From Thioalkalivibrio sp. ALMg11 (lineage in GTDB: Bacteria > Pseudomonadota > Gammaproteobacteria > Ectothiorhodospirales > Ectothiorhodospiraceae): a stretch of 64,000 bases of DNA. Position 1 is the first letter of the stretch, and each line of letters begins with the position of its first letter. Shown here piece by piece: positions 1-8,327 of the stretch. Location of the stretch: contig NZ_KB898879.1 in NCBI RefSeq assembly GCF_000377905.1, positions 1 to 64,000 of the forward strand, in the 5' to 3' direction. Made by a program: the position numbers and the translations under genes. Below the pieces are notes generated by a model. It searched no databases. It was not told where the DNA came from and saw nothing but the letters and a program-made list of their open reading frames with translations.

Positions 1-91
1 CCGGTAGAACCACTACCGGCTGCGGACCGCGCCTTGTCTCGGAAAACCTGGGGCACCAACGCGAACGTGTACATTAATCAGTGTTTCCCTA
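1..91. repeat. Right end of a small inverted-repeat (MITE-like) element, cut by the window edge
   Basis: The last 25 bases (67-91) match the right terminal repeat of the complete copy at 42809-43124, ending in GTGTTTCCCTA. The preceding bases also match that copy's interior (hairpin GGTAGAACCACTACC, then CGCGCCTTGTCTCGGAAAACCTGGGG-like sequence). No coding capacity is visible. The terminal TAG, read on the minus strand, is the stop codon of the adjacent diguanylate cyclase gene. Confidence 0.8.
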
Positions 92-1450
92 GCTGACTGG
101 TTGCGCGGTCGGTTGTCCCGGCCCGGGCGCGTCGTCGTCGGGGGGGCTTTGCTCGTTGGGTTCGGCGCCGGCATCCAGGGTGCGCGAGACGACACAGTCA
201 CGGCCCTCGCTCTTCGCCTGGTAGACGGCCTGGTCGGCGACCCGGAAGAGGTCGTTCATGCCGACCTCGCGCCCGCAGGGACGACTGGTCACGCCGAAGC
301 TGGCGGTAATGGTCAGTCCGGCGGGCTTGAGCTCGCGCAGTTGCTGGCGCAGCTCCTCGGCGCGGGTATGGGCATCGAACAGGTCGCGCTCGGGTAGCAA
401 CAGCAGGAATTCTTCGCCGCCGAAGCGCAGGGCGACATCTGTGTCGCGCCCGGTGGTACGCAGCAACTCGCCCACGCCAACCAGGACCTCGTCCCCCACC
501 AGGTGGCCGTGACTGTCGTTGATCTGCTTGAAATGGTCGATATCCAGCAGGATCAGGCTAAGGGCCATGTCCTTCTGGTTGGCTTCGGCGAAGAAGCGTG
601 CGGCGCATTCGGCCAGGACGTTGCGATTGCGCAGGCCGGTGAGGGGATCGATCATCGCCATGTCGTAAAGTGTCTGGCGCTGGCTCTGGACTTCCTCGAA
701 CAGGCGCTTGTTCGCCAGGAGGTTGCCGATGCGGGCGCGGACCTCGTCTTCCAGCACCGGCTTGGTCACGAAGTCGTTGACCCCCAGGCGGAAGAGCTCG
801 GCGCGCCGGTTCGGGTCGTCCAGGCCGGACATCGCGACGATCGGCAGGCTGGTCTTGTCGGGGAACCGGTGGCGCAGGCGGCTGACCAGCCCCATGCCGC
901 TGATCTCGCCCTCGACCAGGATATCGCTCAGGACCAGATCCCAGGCCCCCTCGTCGAAGGCGTCCAGGGCGGCGGAGGCGCTGCTAAAGTGTGCCACTTC
1001 CAGACCTATGCCCTCGAGGATGCGAGTCATCACGCGGGCGACGGTCGGGCTGTCCTCGACATACAGTACGTGCCCCTCGTGGGCGTTTTCCACCGGCCGG
1101 CCGTAGCGTGCGGCCTGGTGGAACAGGTCGCGGATATTGGTCTTGTCGTGGAGATCGGTGGCTCCGGCCTCGAAGGCCGTGCGGCGAATGTCGTGGTCCT
1201 GCTTGGTGGTCAGCAGGATCAGCGGCAGATCGTGGCCGGCAGGCTTGGCGCGCGCCTGGCGGCAGAACTCGATCCCGCTCATGTCGGGCAGGGTAATGGA
1301 GGCGCAGACCAGCTCGAGGTCGTCTTCCTCGATGCGGGCGAGGCCCTCCGCACCACTTGCAGCCATGATCGGCTTGTGGCCGGCGGCCAGGACCATCCGG
1401 CTCCACAGCGCCCGGAATACGCGGGAGTGGTCGACGACCAGGATCTTCAT
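89..1450 (-). CDS. Diguanylate cyclase response regulator, REC-REC-GGDEF (PleD-like layout)
   Basis: This 453-residue cytoplasmic signalling protein should make cyclic di-GMP when its receivers are switched. Residues about 1-120 are a receiver domain, about 125-250 a second receiver and about 270-425 a GGDEF domain. The active site reads RFGGEEF. An RDTD inhibitory I-site sits five residues before it, so product inhibition is likely. In the first receiver the expected phospho-acceptor aspartate is replaced (LVCASITLPDMSG, Ser where Asp is usual), while the second keeps it (DLVLSDILVEG). Only the second receiver is therefore likely to be phosphorylated. The C-terminal tail is a Pro/Asp-rich linker. 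The TAG stop lies exactly on the end of the neighbouring repeat element. No histidine kinase is adjacent, so the input is unknown. Confidence 0.93.
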   Translation of the reverse strand: MKILVVDHSRVFRALWSRMVLAAGHKPIMAASGAEGLARIEEDDLELVCASITLPDMSGIEFCRQARAKPAGHDLPLILLTTKQDHDIRRTAFEAGATDLHDKTNIRDLFHQAARYGRPVENAHEGHVLYVEDSPTVARVMTRILEGIGLEVAHFSSASAALDAFDEGAWDLVLSDILVEGEISGMGLVSRLRHRFPDKTSLPIVAMSGLDDPNRRAELFRLGVNDFVTKPVLEDEVRARIGNLLANKRLFEEVQSQRQTLYDMAMIDPLTGLRNRNVLAECAARFFAEANQKDMALSLILLDIDHFKQINDSHGHLVGDEVLVGVGELLRTTGRDTDVALRFGGEEFLLLLPERDLFDAHTRAEELRQQLRELKPAGLTITASFGVTSRPCGREVGMNDLFRVADQAVYQAKSEGRDCVVSRTLDAGAEPNEQSPPDDDAPGPGQPTAQPVS

Positions 1451-1690
1451 GGCGGGCCGTCCATTGGGCGGTCTCGCCGGGGCGCTGCCGTGCCAGTCTG
1501 TCGGAGCATGTCTGTCGTCATGCTGGGCCCTGACTCCATTCAGTGATCCGCAGGCAAACCCGGATGATGCGCGTCTTCGCGTCGGGCTTCAAACGGGCTG
1601 CCAAGGCGCGCTGGACAGCGCGTGCGGGCACGGGAACAATGCGGTCGTCTGGCGTGCCACGAACACTACAGCCAGGGAAAGGAGTCGGGC

Positions 1691-2179
1691 ATGAGGTATA
1701 TGCAGCGAATAGGGAGTCTGCTGCGGTTCGGCAAGGCCGGCGAACGGCGCACGACGGCACGCCAGGAGGTTGCGCGCGGGCTGCGGGTGCTGGTGGTGGA
1801 TGATTCGCGCACGGTGGTCGCGCTGCTCTCCAGCATGCTCAAGCAGAACGAGCTGGAGCCGATTGGCGTCGGCGATGCCGAGGAGGCGCTGGCTTTGGCG
1901 CGCGAGAATCCACCGGACCTGATCTTCCTGGATATCCTCCTGCCCGGGATGACCGGGTTTGCCATGCTGCGCCAATTGCGCCGGGACCCCGCCACTGCGA
2001 AGGTGCCGGTGATCATGATCAGCGGCAACGAGGATGCGGTGGAGCAGTTCTTCCTCGATCGCATCGGCTCCGACGACTTCATGAAGAAGCCCTTCGGCCG
2101 CGGTGAGGTGTTCACCCGCATCGAGCGCCTGGTGGCGAAGGGGCGTCTGCCGGCACGCCCGACGCGCTTCTCCGGGTAA
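1691..2179 (+). CDS. Single-domain response regulator (CheY/PilG-like receiver)
   Basis: The 162-residue protein has a basic 30-residue N-terminus followed by one receiver domain. Its motifs are VLVVDDSRT (acidic pocket), DLIFLDILLPGMTG (phospho-acceptor Asp), a conserved Ser in VIMISGNE and Lys in FMKKPF. No output domain follows, so it probably acts by protein-protein contact, as PilG/PilH or CheY do. The start was chosen because GAAAGGAG lies about seven bases upstream of this ATG; an earlier in-frame start lacks such a site. It is divergent from the diguanylate cyclase and convergent with the deaminase gene. Its partner kinase is not in the window. Confidence 0.85.
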   Translation: MRYMQRIGSLLRFGKAGERRTTARQEVARGLRVLVVDDSRTVVALLSSMLKQNELEPIGVGDAEEALALARENPPDLIFLDILLPGMTGFAMLRQLRRDPATAKVPVIMISGNEDAVEQFFLDRIGSDDFMKKPFGRGEVFTRIERLVAKGRLPARPTRFSG

Positions 2180-2212
2180 CATTCGCAGTTTGGCGGGCGT
2201 CTCCCTCGGCGC

Positions 2213-3262
<1,050 letters not shown>

Positions 3263-3297
3263 CTAGGCTGGCGCGGGGCTGCGGACAAGTACTGCGG

Positions 3298-3912
3298 TTA
3301 GCCGAGGGGCGAGAGCAGCTCGCGGAAGAACCGCGCTAGCAGGGCGGGCTCCAGCCACAGCATGAAGGCAATGCCCCAGGCGCCGCCCCACAGGTGGGCG
3401 CTGTGGTTGATGTTGTCGCGATTCTGCCGCTGGGCATAGAGCGAATAGCCGACATAGACGGCCGCGAACACGATGGCCGGTACCGGGATGAAGAACACGA
3501 ACAACAGGGACCACGGCTGCAGCAGGATGTAGGCGAACAGCACCGCGGAGACCGCGCCGGAGGCGCCCAGCGAGCGGTAGCCCGGGTCGCGCAGATGGCG
3601 CAGGTGGCTTGGCAGGCTGGCGAGGAGGATGGCGGCCAGATAGAACAGGACGAACCCGCCCATGCCGATCTCCGGTACCAGTACGCGTTCCATGGCCATG
3701 CCGAAGAAGAACAGCGTGATCATGTTGAACGCGAGGTGGGTGCCATCGGCATGGATAAAGCCGTGGGTCACCAGGCGCCAGTATTCGCCGCGCTGCACCG
3801 ACGGCGGGTGATGGATCATCGCCTGCAGCCAGCGCGGGTTCTGCCACGCGAGCAGGGAGACCACGACCGTGGCGACGATCAGGTACAGCGTCACACTCGG
3901 TTCAAAGTTCAC
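3298..3912 (-). CDS. Rhomboid-family intramembrane serine protease
   Basis: This 204-residue integral membrane protein has about six hydrophobic segments. Family signatures are WRLVTHGFIHADGTHLAFNM (N-terminal loop with His/Asn), the catalytic serine in LGASGAVSAVLFA and a later INHSAHLWGGAWG that supplies the catalytic histidine. Together they form the Ser-His dyad of rhomboids. The start is the GTG that follows GGGAG by seven bases. It overlaps the end of the AMMECR1-domain gene by 11 bases, so the two are probably translated from one message. The substrate is unknown. Confidence 0.85.
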   Translation of the reverse strand: MNFEPSVTLYLIVATVVVSLLAWQNPRWLQAMIHHPPSVQRGEYWRLVTHGFIHADGTHLAFNMITLFFFGMAMERVLVPEIGMGGFVLFYLAAILLASLPSHLRHLRDPGYRSLGASGAVSAVLFAYILLQPWSLLFVFFIPVPAIVFAAVYVGYSLYAQRQNRDNINHSAHLWGGAWGIAFMLWLEPALLARFFRELLSPLG

Positions 3913-4480
3913 CAGCGAACTCCCGTGATCCGTAGCGCCAGGCCTGCAGGCCGTCGGGCCAGCGACCCGGCGCCAGCCCGGCCTTGTGCAGCAGGGCATC
4001 GAGGAACGCCTCGGGGTCGGGTAGCTGGTCCCAGACCGCCGGGAGGAAGGTGGCGCGGCGCGCTCCGGCCTGGATGACCAGACCGTCCCGGCCCGGCTGT
4101 AGCTGATCTAGCAGGCCCTCGCGATGCGCGGCCTCCATCGGCCGCGACGCGGTCAGCAGCGTGACCGAATAGGCGAGACCGGCCAGTTCCGTCGCACGCA
4201 GCGGCGGAAAGCGCGGATCATTGAGCGCCGCTGCCCGGGCGTTGTGCAGGACGTCCGTGGCCAGGGGGCGGTGGGCCTCCAGCGTGCCGATGCAGCCGCG
4301 CAGGGCGTCCCCTCGCTTCAGGGTGACGAAGCTGGCGCCGGGCGCGGGCAGCGGGGCGGGCTCCTGTTCCAGGGCAATGGTGCTGGCGGGGGTTTCGTGC
4401 GCGGCCCGCCGGATGGCATCTGCAGCCAGTTCCAGCAGGCGGTCACGCGCCTGTGTGGGCAGTTCGATCGTGGGCGTCAT
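3902..4480 (-). CDS. amrA: AmmeMemoRadiSam system protein A (AMMECR1 domain)
   Basis: The 192-residue protein consists almost wholly of an AMMECR1 domain. It includes the near-invariant GDALRGCIGTLEAHRPLATD stretch (about residues 56-75), the NDPRFPPL motif and the LTASRPM segment. The molecular function of AMMECR1 is unsettled. In bacteria and archaea it travels with a Memo-like protein and a radical-SAM enzyme, as here. Its ATG overlaps the stop of protein B by four bases (ATGA), which implies translational coupling. Its own 3' end overlaps the rhomboid gene. Confidence 0.88.
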   Translation of the reverse strand: MTPTIELPTQARDRLLELAADAIRRAAHETPASTIALEQEPAPLPAPGASFVTLKRGDALRGCIGTLEAHRPLATDVLHNARAAALNDPRFPPLRATELAGLAYSVTLLTASRPMEAAHREGLLDQLQPGRDGLVIQAGARRATFLPAVWDQLPDPEAFLDALLHKAGLAPGRWPDGLQAWRYGSREFAGEL

Positions 4481-5277
4481 TGCAGCATCCAGGCGCCGTA
4501 GCCGACCACCTGGTCGCGCGGGCCGGGGGTGTCGCCGGAGTTGCGCTGGTCCAGCGTGGTGATGGCGAGACCGCGCTGTCGCGCCAGCCGCAACAAGCCC
4601 GCAAGCGGCCGGCAGCCGCAGGCCTGTTCCGGGCCCAGGGCGTGTTCGTCCAGTCGTTCGATGGCCCGAGTGCTGGCCGTATCCAGGCGGCACGCGGTGG
4701 CGTAGTCGTGGAAGTGGGAGAGATCCGAACTGACGATGATCAGGGTTTCGGGGCCGCCCCACAGTCGGTCCAGAACCGTCGCGACCTGCTCGGACGAGGC
4801 ATCCCCGACCACCAGCGGGACGAGCTCGAATGTCCCCAGTGCCACCTGCAGGAACGGCAGGTGGGCCTCCAGGCTGTGTTCCGGTCCGTGGGCGATGTCC
4901 AGGGCCTGGACGCCGGGCAGGTGCGCGATGGCTTCCAGGGCTTTGCGGTCCACGGGGATGTCTCCCAGCGGGCTGCGGTAGGCCGTTGCCGTAGTGGTCG
5001 CGATCCCGCGGAAGGGCACGCGATGCGACGGGCCCAGGAGCACGACGCGCCGGACCTGACCCGCCAGGGGACGGATGCGCGCATAGGCAGAGGCCGCCAC
5101 CGGGCCGGAGTACGGGTAGCCGGCGTGCGGTGCGACCAGGGCCTTGGGTGGTGCCGCGTTGGTTGCGGGCGAGACGGCATCAAGCAAGCCGGTGACCATG
5201 GCGCGCAGATCCGTGGGGTCGGCCGGGTAGAACTGGCCCGCGATGGCGGGCTCGCGGATGCGGGGCTGTGCCGTCAT
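4477..5277 (-). CDS. amrB: AmmeMemoRadiSam system protein B (Memo-like)
   Basis: This 266-residue protein belongs to the Memo family, which is related to ring-opening dioxygenases. Visible motifs are REPAIAGQFYPADP near the N-terminus, APHAGYPYSGPVAASAYARI (metal-site His), LGPSHRVPFRG, PEHSLEAHLPFLQ and VVGD/SSDLSHFHDY. These contain the conserved metal-binding His and Cys/Asp positions of the family. It is first in the minus-strand unit B-A-rhomboid and divergent from the radical-SAM partner. Human MEMO1 binds iron or copper; the bacterial role is not established. Confidence 0.88.
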   Translation of the reverse strand: MTAQPRIREPAIAGQFYPADPTDLRAMVTGLLDAVSPATNAAPPKALVAPHAGYPYSGPVAASAYARIRPLAGQVRRVVLLGPSHRVPFRGIATTTATAYRSPLGDIPVDRKALEAIAHLPGVQALDIAHGPEHSLEAHLPFLQVALGTFELVPLVVGDASSEQVATVLDRLWGGPETLIIVSSDLSHFHDYATACRLDTASTRAIERLDEHALGPEQACGCRPLAGLLRLARQRGLAITTLDQRNSGDTPGPRDQVVGYGAWMLQ

Positions 5278-5304
5278 CGAGGTTCTCCATCGAACATTAT
5301 GTTG

Positions 5305-5335
5305 TTGAATATTGGGATTGCGTCCTCATATTCAA
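5305..5335. promoter_or_regulatory. 8-bp inverted repeat in the divergent amrB / radical-SAM intergenic region
   Basis: TTGAATAT (5305-5312) and ATATTCAA (5328-5335) form a perfect inverted repeat with a 15-base spacer. It sits in the only 85-bp gap between the two divergent arms of the AMMECR1-Memo-radical-SAM set. A shared operator or promoter elements are plausible, but the regulator is unknown. Confidence 0.35.
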
Positions 5336-5362
5336 GACCATGAATCACTGGCTGGACCGGAT

Positions 5363-6469
5363 ATGAACGACATCCCCGAACATGATGCATTCACCGTCGC
5401 CACGCGCTACTGGCATGCCCTGGAGGACGGCCGCGTGCAGTGCGATCTGTGCCCGCGCTATTGCAAGCTGAAGCCCGGCCAGCGTGGGGCCTGCTTCGTG
5501 CGCGCCAATCTCGACGATGCGGTGGTGCTGACCAGCTATGGGCGTTCCTCCGGGTACTGCGTGGATCCGATCGAGAAGAAGCCGCTCAATCACTTCCTCC
5601 CGGGTAGTCCGGTACTGTCATTCGGCACGGCCGGCTGCAACCTGGCCTGCAAGTTCTGCCAGAACTGGGACATCAGCAAGTCGCGTGAGATCCACACGCT
5701 GGCGGATCGCGCCGATCCCGAGACCATCGCACGTGCCGCCGAGGCGCTGGGTTGTCGCGCGGTGGCCTTTACCTACAACGACCCGGTGATCTTTCACGAG
5801 TACGCCATCGACGTGGCGGCGGCCTGCCGCGCGCGGGACATTCGCACGGTGGCCGTGACAGCCGGTTACATCACCGAGCAGGCTCGCGGCGAGTTTTTTG
5901 CCGCAATGGATGCGGCGAACGTGGACCTGAAGGCGTTTACCGAGCGCTTCTATCACAAGCTGACCGGGGCCCATCTGCAGCCGGTGCTCGACACCCTCGA
6001 GTGGCTGGTGCACGAGACCGATACCTGGGTCGAGATCACCACGCTGCTGATTCCCGGGGAGAACGACAGCGATGCGGAGATCACCTCCATGGCGCAGTGG
6101 GTCCGGGAGCATCTGGGGCCGGATGTGCCCCTGCATTTCACCGCCTTTCACCCGGATTTCAAGATGACCGAACACCCGCGCACGCCGATCGAGACGCTGC
6201 AGCGGGCGCGTCGCATCGCGCGCGAGCAGGGCCTGCATCATGTGTACACCGGCAACGTGCACGACGCGGAGGGCCAGAGCACCTGGTGTGCGGGTTGTGG
6301 ACAACGCCTGATCGGCCGTGACTGGTACGAACTGTCGGACTGGAACCTGACCGCCGATGGCTGCTGCAACGCCTGCGGGGCGTCGGTGCCCGGGGTCTTC
6401 GAGGCACGCCCCGGCGACTGGGGTGCCCGGCGTCAGCCGGTGCGGCTGGCCGATTTCAGGAAGGCTTGA
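5363..6469 (+). CDS. amrS: AmmeMemoRadiSam system radical SAM enzyme
   Basis: This 368-residue radical S-adenosylmethionine protein carries the cluster motif CNLACKFCQNWDIS (CxxxCxxC). N-terminal cysteines in CDLCPRYCKLKPGQRGAC and C-terminal CAGCGQ plus CCNACG pairs probably bind zinc or further metal. The central region has the PflA-like features AFTYNDPVIFHEYAIDVA and NVDLKAF. The family resembles glycyl-radical activating enzymes, but its substrate is not known. The start is the ATG of MNDIPEH; starts further upstream run into the divergent promoter region. It completes the trio with the two minus-strand genes. Confidence 0.9.
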   Translation: MNDIPEHDAFTVATRYWHALEDGRVQCDLCPRYCKLKPGQRGACFVRANLDDAVVLTSYGRSSGYCVDPIEKKPLNHFLPGSPVLSFGTAGCNLACKFCQNWDISKSREIHTLADRADPETIARAAEALGCRAVAFTYNDPVIFHEYAIDVAAACRARDIRTVAVTAGYITEQARGEFFAAMDAANVDLKAFTERFYHKLTGAHLQPVLDTLEWLVHETDTWVEITTLLIPGENDSDAEITSMAQWVREHLGPDVPLHFTAFHPDFKMTEHPRTPIETLQRARRIAREQGLHHVYTGNVHDAEGQSTWCAGCGQRLIGRDWYELSDWNLTADGCCNACGASVPGVFEARPGDWGARRQPVRLADFRKA

Positions 6470-6689
6470 TTCGGAGGGCATGAAAGCTCGCCTCCCGGCG
6501 ACCGCGTCATTCCAGTGACAGGGGCGGATGTGGAGGTGATAACGTGGAGCGGCAAAAGCTCAAGTCGTGAACCGGTTTAAGTGTGGGGAGACCGAGGATA
6601 ACGCTGCGGGCTACTATCGGGTGGAGCGGGCCTACGGGAAATTTTGCCGTATCGCCGGTTGTCCGACGACAGGGATGTGAGACCAGCGA

Positions 6690-7721
6690 ATGACACGACG
6701 GATCGTGATCTGTGCGGATGGAACCTGGAATCGCCCGGAGGAGGATGTCGAGTCGGATGTGCCGACCAATGTCCTGCGCCTGGCGCGGGCCATTGCGCCC
6801 GCCGATGCCGAGGGCGCCCCGCAGCAGGTCTACTACGACTGGGGCGTGGGGGCGTACTACGCGAAGATCTCGGGTGGCGTGACCGGGCGGGGCATCCACA
6901 AGAACATCCAGGACGCCTATCGCTACATCGTGCAGAACTATGCCCCCGGCAGCGAGATCTACCTGTTCGGCTTTAGCCGCGGGGCGTACACCGTCCGCAG
7001 CCTGTGCGGCTTGATCAACAACTGCGGGATCCTGAAGCGACCGGATGCGCGGCTGATCGAGCAGGCCTTTCGGCACTACAAGAACACCGGCGTTAGCCAT
7101 GCGCCCGAGGGGGCAGCCTCGCGTACTTTTCGTGCGAGACATGCGCATCCCTCGCGGGAGATCCGCTTCGTCGGTGTCTGGGATACGGTCGGCGCCCTGG
7201 GCATCCCGTTCTCCCTGCTGGGGATGTTCGATCGTACCGACGAGTTCTATGACACCAAGCTGGGGCCCAATGTGCGCATCGACCGCCATGCGCTGGCGAT
7301 CGACGAGACTCGGGCCGACTTCGAGCCGACCCTGTGGGATCCGCGTCCGGGGCTGGATCTGCAACAGGTCTGGTTCAGCGGTGTGCATGCCGATGTGGGC
7401 GGCGGCTACGCCCCGGATGCCGAAGGGCGTCTCGCATCGGAGGTACCGCTGGCCTGGATGATCGAGCAGGCCCGGGCGGCCGGACTGCAAATGGAAGGGC
7501 ATCTTCCGGATGGATTGCAGCCCGACCCCCTGGCGTCGCTGCACCGCTCGCGGCGGCACATCTATCGCCTGCGACGGCGCTATCGGCGTCCGCTGTACCA
7601 GCCGGGTCACCCGACCGAGCTGCATCCCCGTGCCCTGGAGCGCTACCAGCGGGATGGCGCCTACCGGCCTCGCAATCTGCACGCCCACCTCGAGGAATGG
7701 GGCTGGCCGGATGCCGACTGA
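6690..7721 (+). CDS. DUF2235 alpha/beta-hydrolase (Tle1-like phospholipase domain)
   Basis: This 343-residue soluble protein starts with RRIVICADGTWN, the typical opening of DUF2235 proteins. The nucleophile elbow is YLFGFSRGAYTVR (Ser in GFSRG), followed by IRFVGVWDTVGALG and later WFSGVHADVGGGY, which supply the Asp and His of the triad. The family includes type VI secretion lipase effectors. No secretion genes, immunity-type lipoprotein or VgrG lie nearby and there is no signal peptide, so a housekeeping intracellular hydrolase is equally possible. The reaction is inferred from the fold only. Confidence 0.82.
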   Translation: MTRRIVICADGTWNRPEEDVESDVPTNVLRLARAIAPADAEGAPQQVYYDWGVGAYYAKISGGVTGRGIHKNIQDAYRYIVQNYAPGSEIYLFGFSRGAYTVRSLCGLINNCGILKRPDARLIEQAFRHYKNTGVSHAPEGAASRTFRARHAHPSREIRFVGVWDTVGALGIPFSLLGMFDRTDEFYDTKLGPNVRIDRHALAIDETRADFEPTLWDPRPGLDLQQVWFSGVHADVGGGYAPDAEGRLASEVPLAWMIEQARAAGLQMEGHLPDGLQPDPLASLHRSRRHIYRLRRRYRRPLYQPGHPTELHPRALERYQRDGAYRPRNLHAHLEEWGWPDAD

Positions 7722-7761
7722 ATTCCCCCGGATGGAGTAAACGCTCGCGTTGGGAGGCCGG

Positions 7762-7796
7762 GTCTCCGTTATCCTGTAGGGATAGCAGACGGAGAC
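7762..7796 (+). promoter_or_regulatory. Stem-loop just upstream of the DUF2237 gene
   Basis: GTCTCCGT (7762-7769) pairs with ACGGAGAC (7789-7796), and TATCC pairs with GGATA inside it, giving an imperfect hairpin. The 3' arm contains the GGAG that would serve as the ribosome site for the ATG at 7804. Folding could therefore limit translation. No function has been shown. Confidence 0.35.
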
Positions 7797-7803
7797 TCCC
7801 TCA

Positions 7804-8184
7804 ATGCAGCCATTTCCCTCGAAGAACGTGTTTGGCGGGGCCCTGGAGCCCTGCAGTCGCGAGCCGGCCACCGGGTTTTATCGCGACGGCCGTTGCGCCA
7901 CCGGCTACGACGACCAGGGCATGCATACCGTGTGCGCCGAACTCACCCGCGAGTTTCTCGACTTCTCCCTGGCGCGGGGGAATGATCTGATCACGCCGGT
8001 TCCGGAATTCGGCTTCCCCGGCCTGGAGGCCGGGGATCGCTGGTGCCTGTGTGCGGCGCGCTGGCTGGAGGCGTACCGGGCGGGGGCGGCGCCCGGGGTC
8101 TTTTTGCGCGCGACCCATGAGGAGACCCTTGCGGTGATCCCGCTAGACATCCTCAAGGAACACGCGCGCGACCCAGCGGATTGA
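7804..8184 (+). CDS. DUF2237 family protein
   Basis: This 126-residue cytoplasmic protein matches the DUF2237 pattern throughout. It opens with NVFGGALEPCS, then has GFYRDGRCATG, HTVCAELTREFLDFS and GFPGLEAGDRWCLCAARW. Four conserved cysteines suggest metal or redox chemistry. The domain has no known biochemical function. The gene stands alone between the hydrolase gene and the pseudokinase gene. Confidence 0.85.
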   Translation: MQPFPSKNVFGGALEPCSREPATGFYRDGRCATGYDDQGMHTVCAELTREFLDFSLARGNDLITPVPEFGFPGLEAGDRWCLCAARWLEAYRAGAAPGVFLRATHEETLAVIPLDILKEHARDPAD

Positions 8185-8327
8185 GATCGGGAGCCCTCCT
8201 CGGAGGGTCAGTCGGGGGCGGGGTGGGCCCAACTGGAATACAGGGAGAAGACGGATGGATCCGTACATGGCGGGGCTGACAATCGGTCGGATCGATAGCG
8301 GGGGCACGTGGAATCGGGGGGTGGCCG

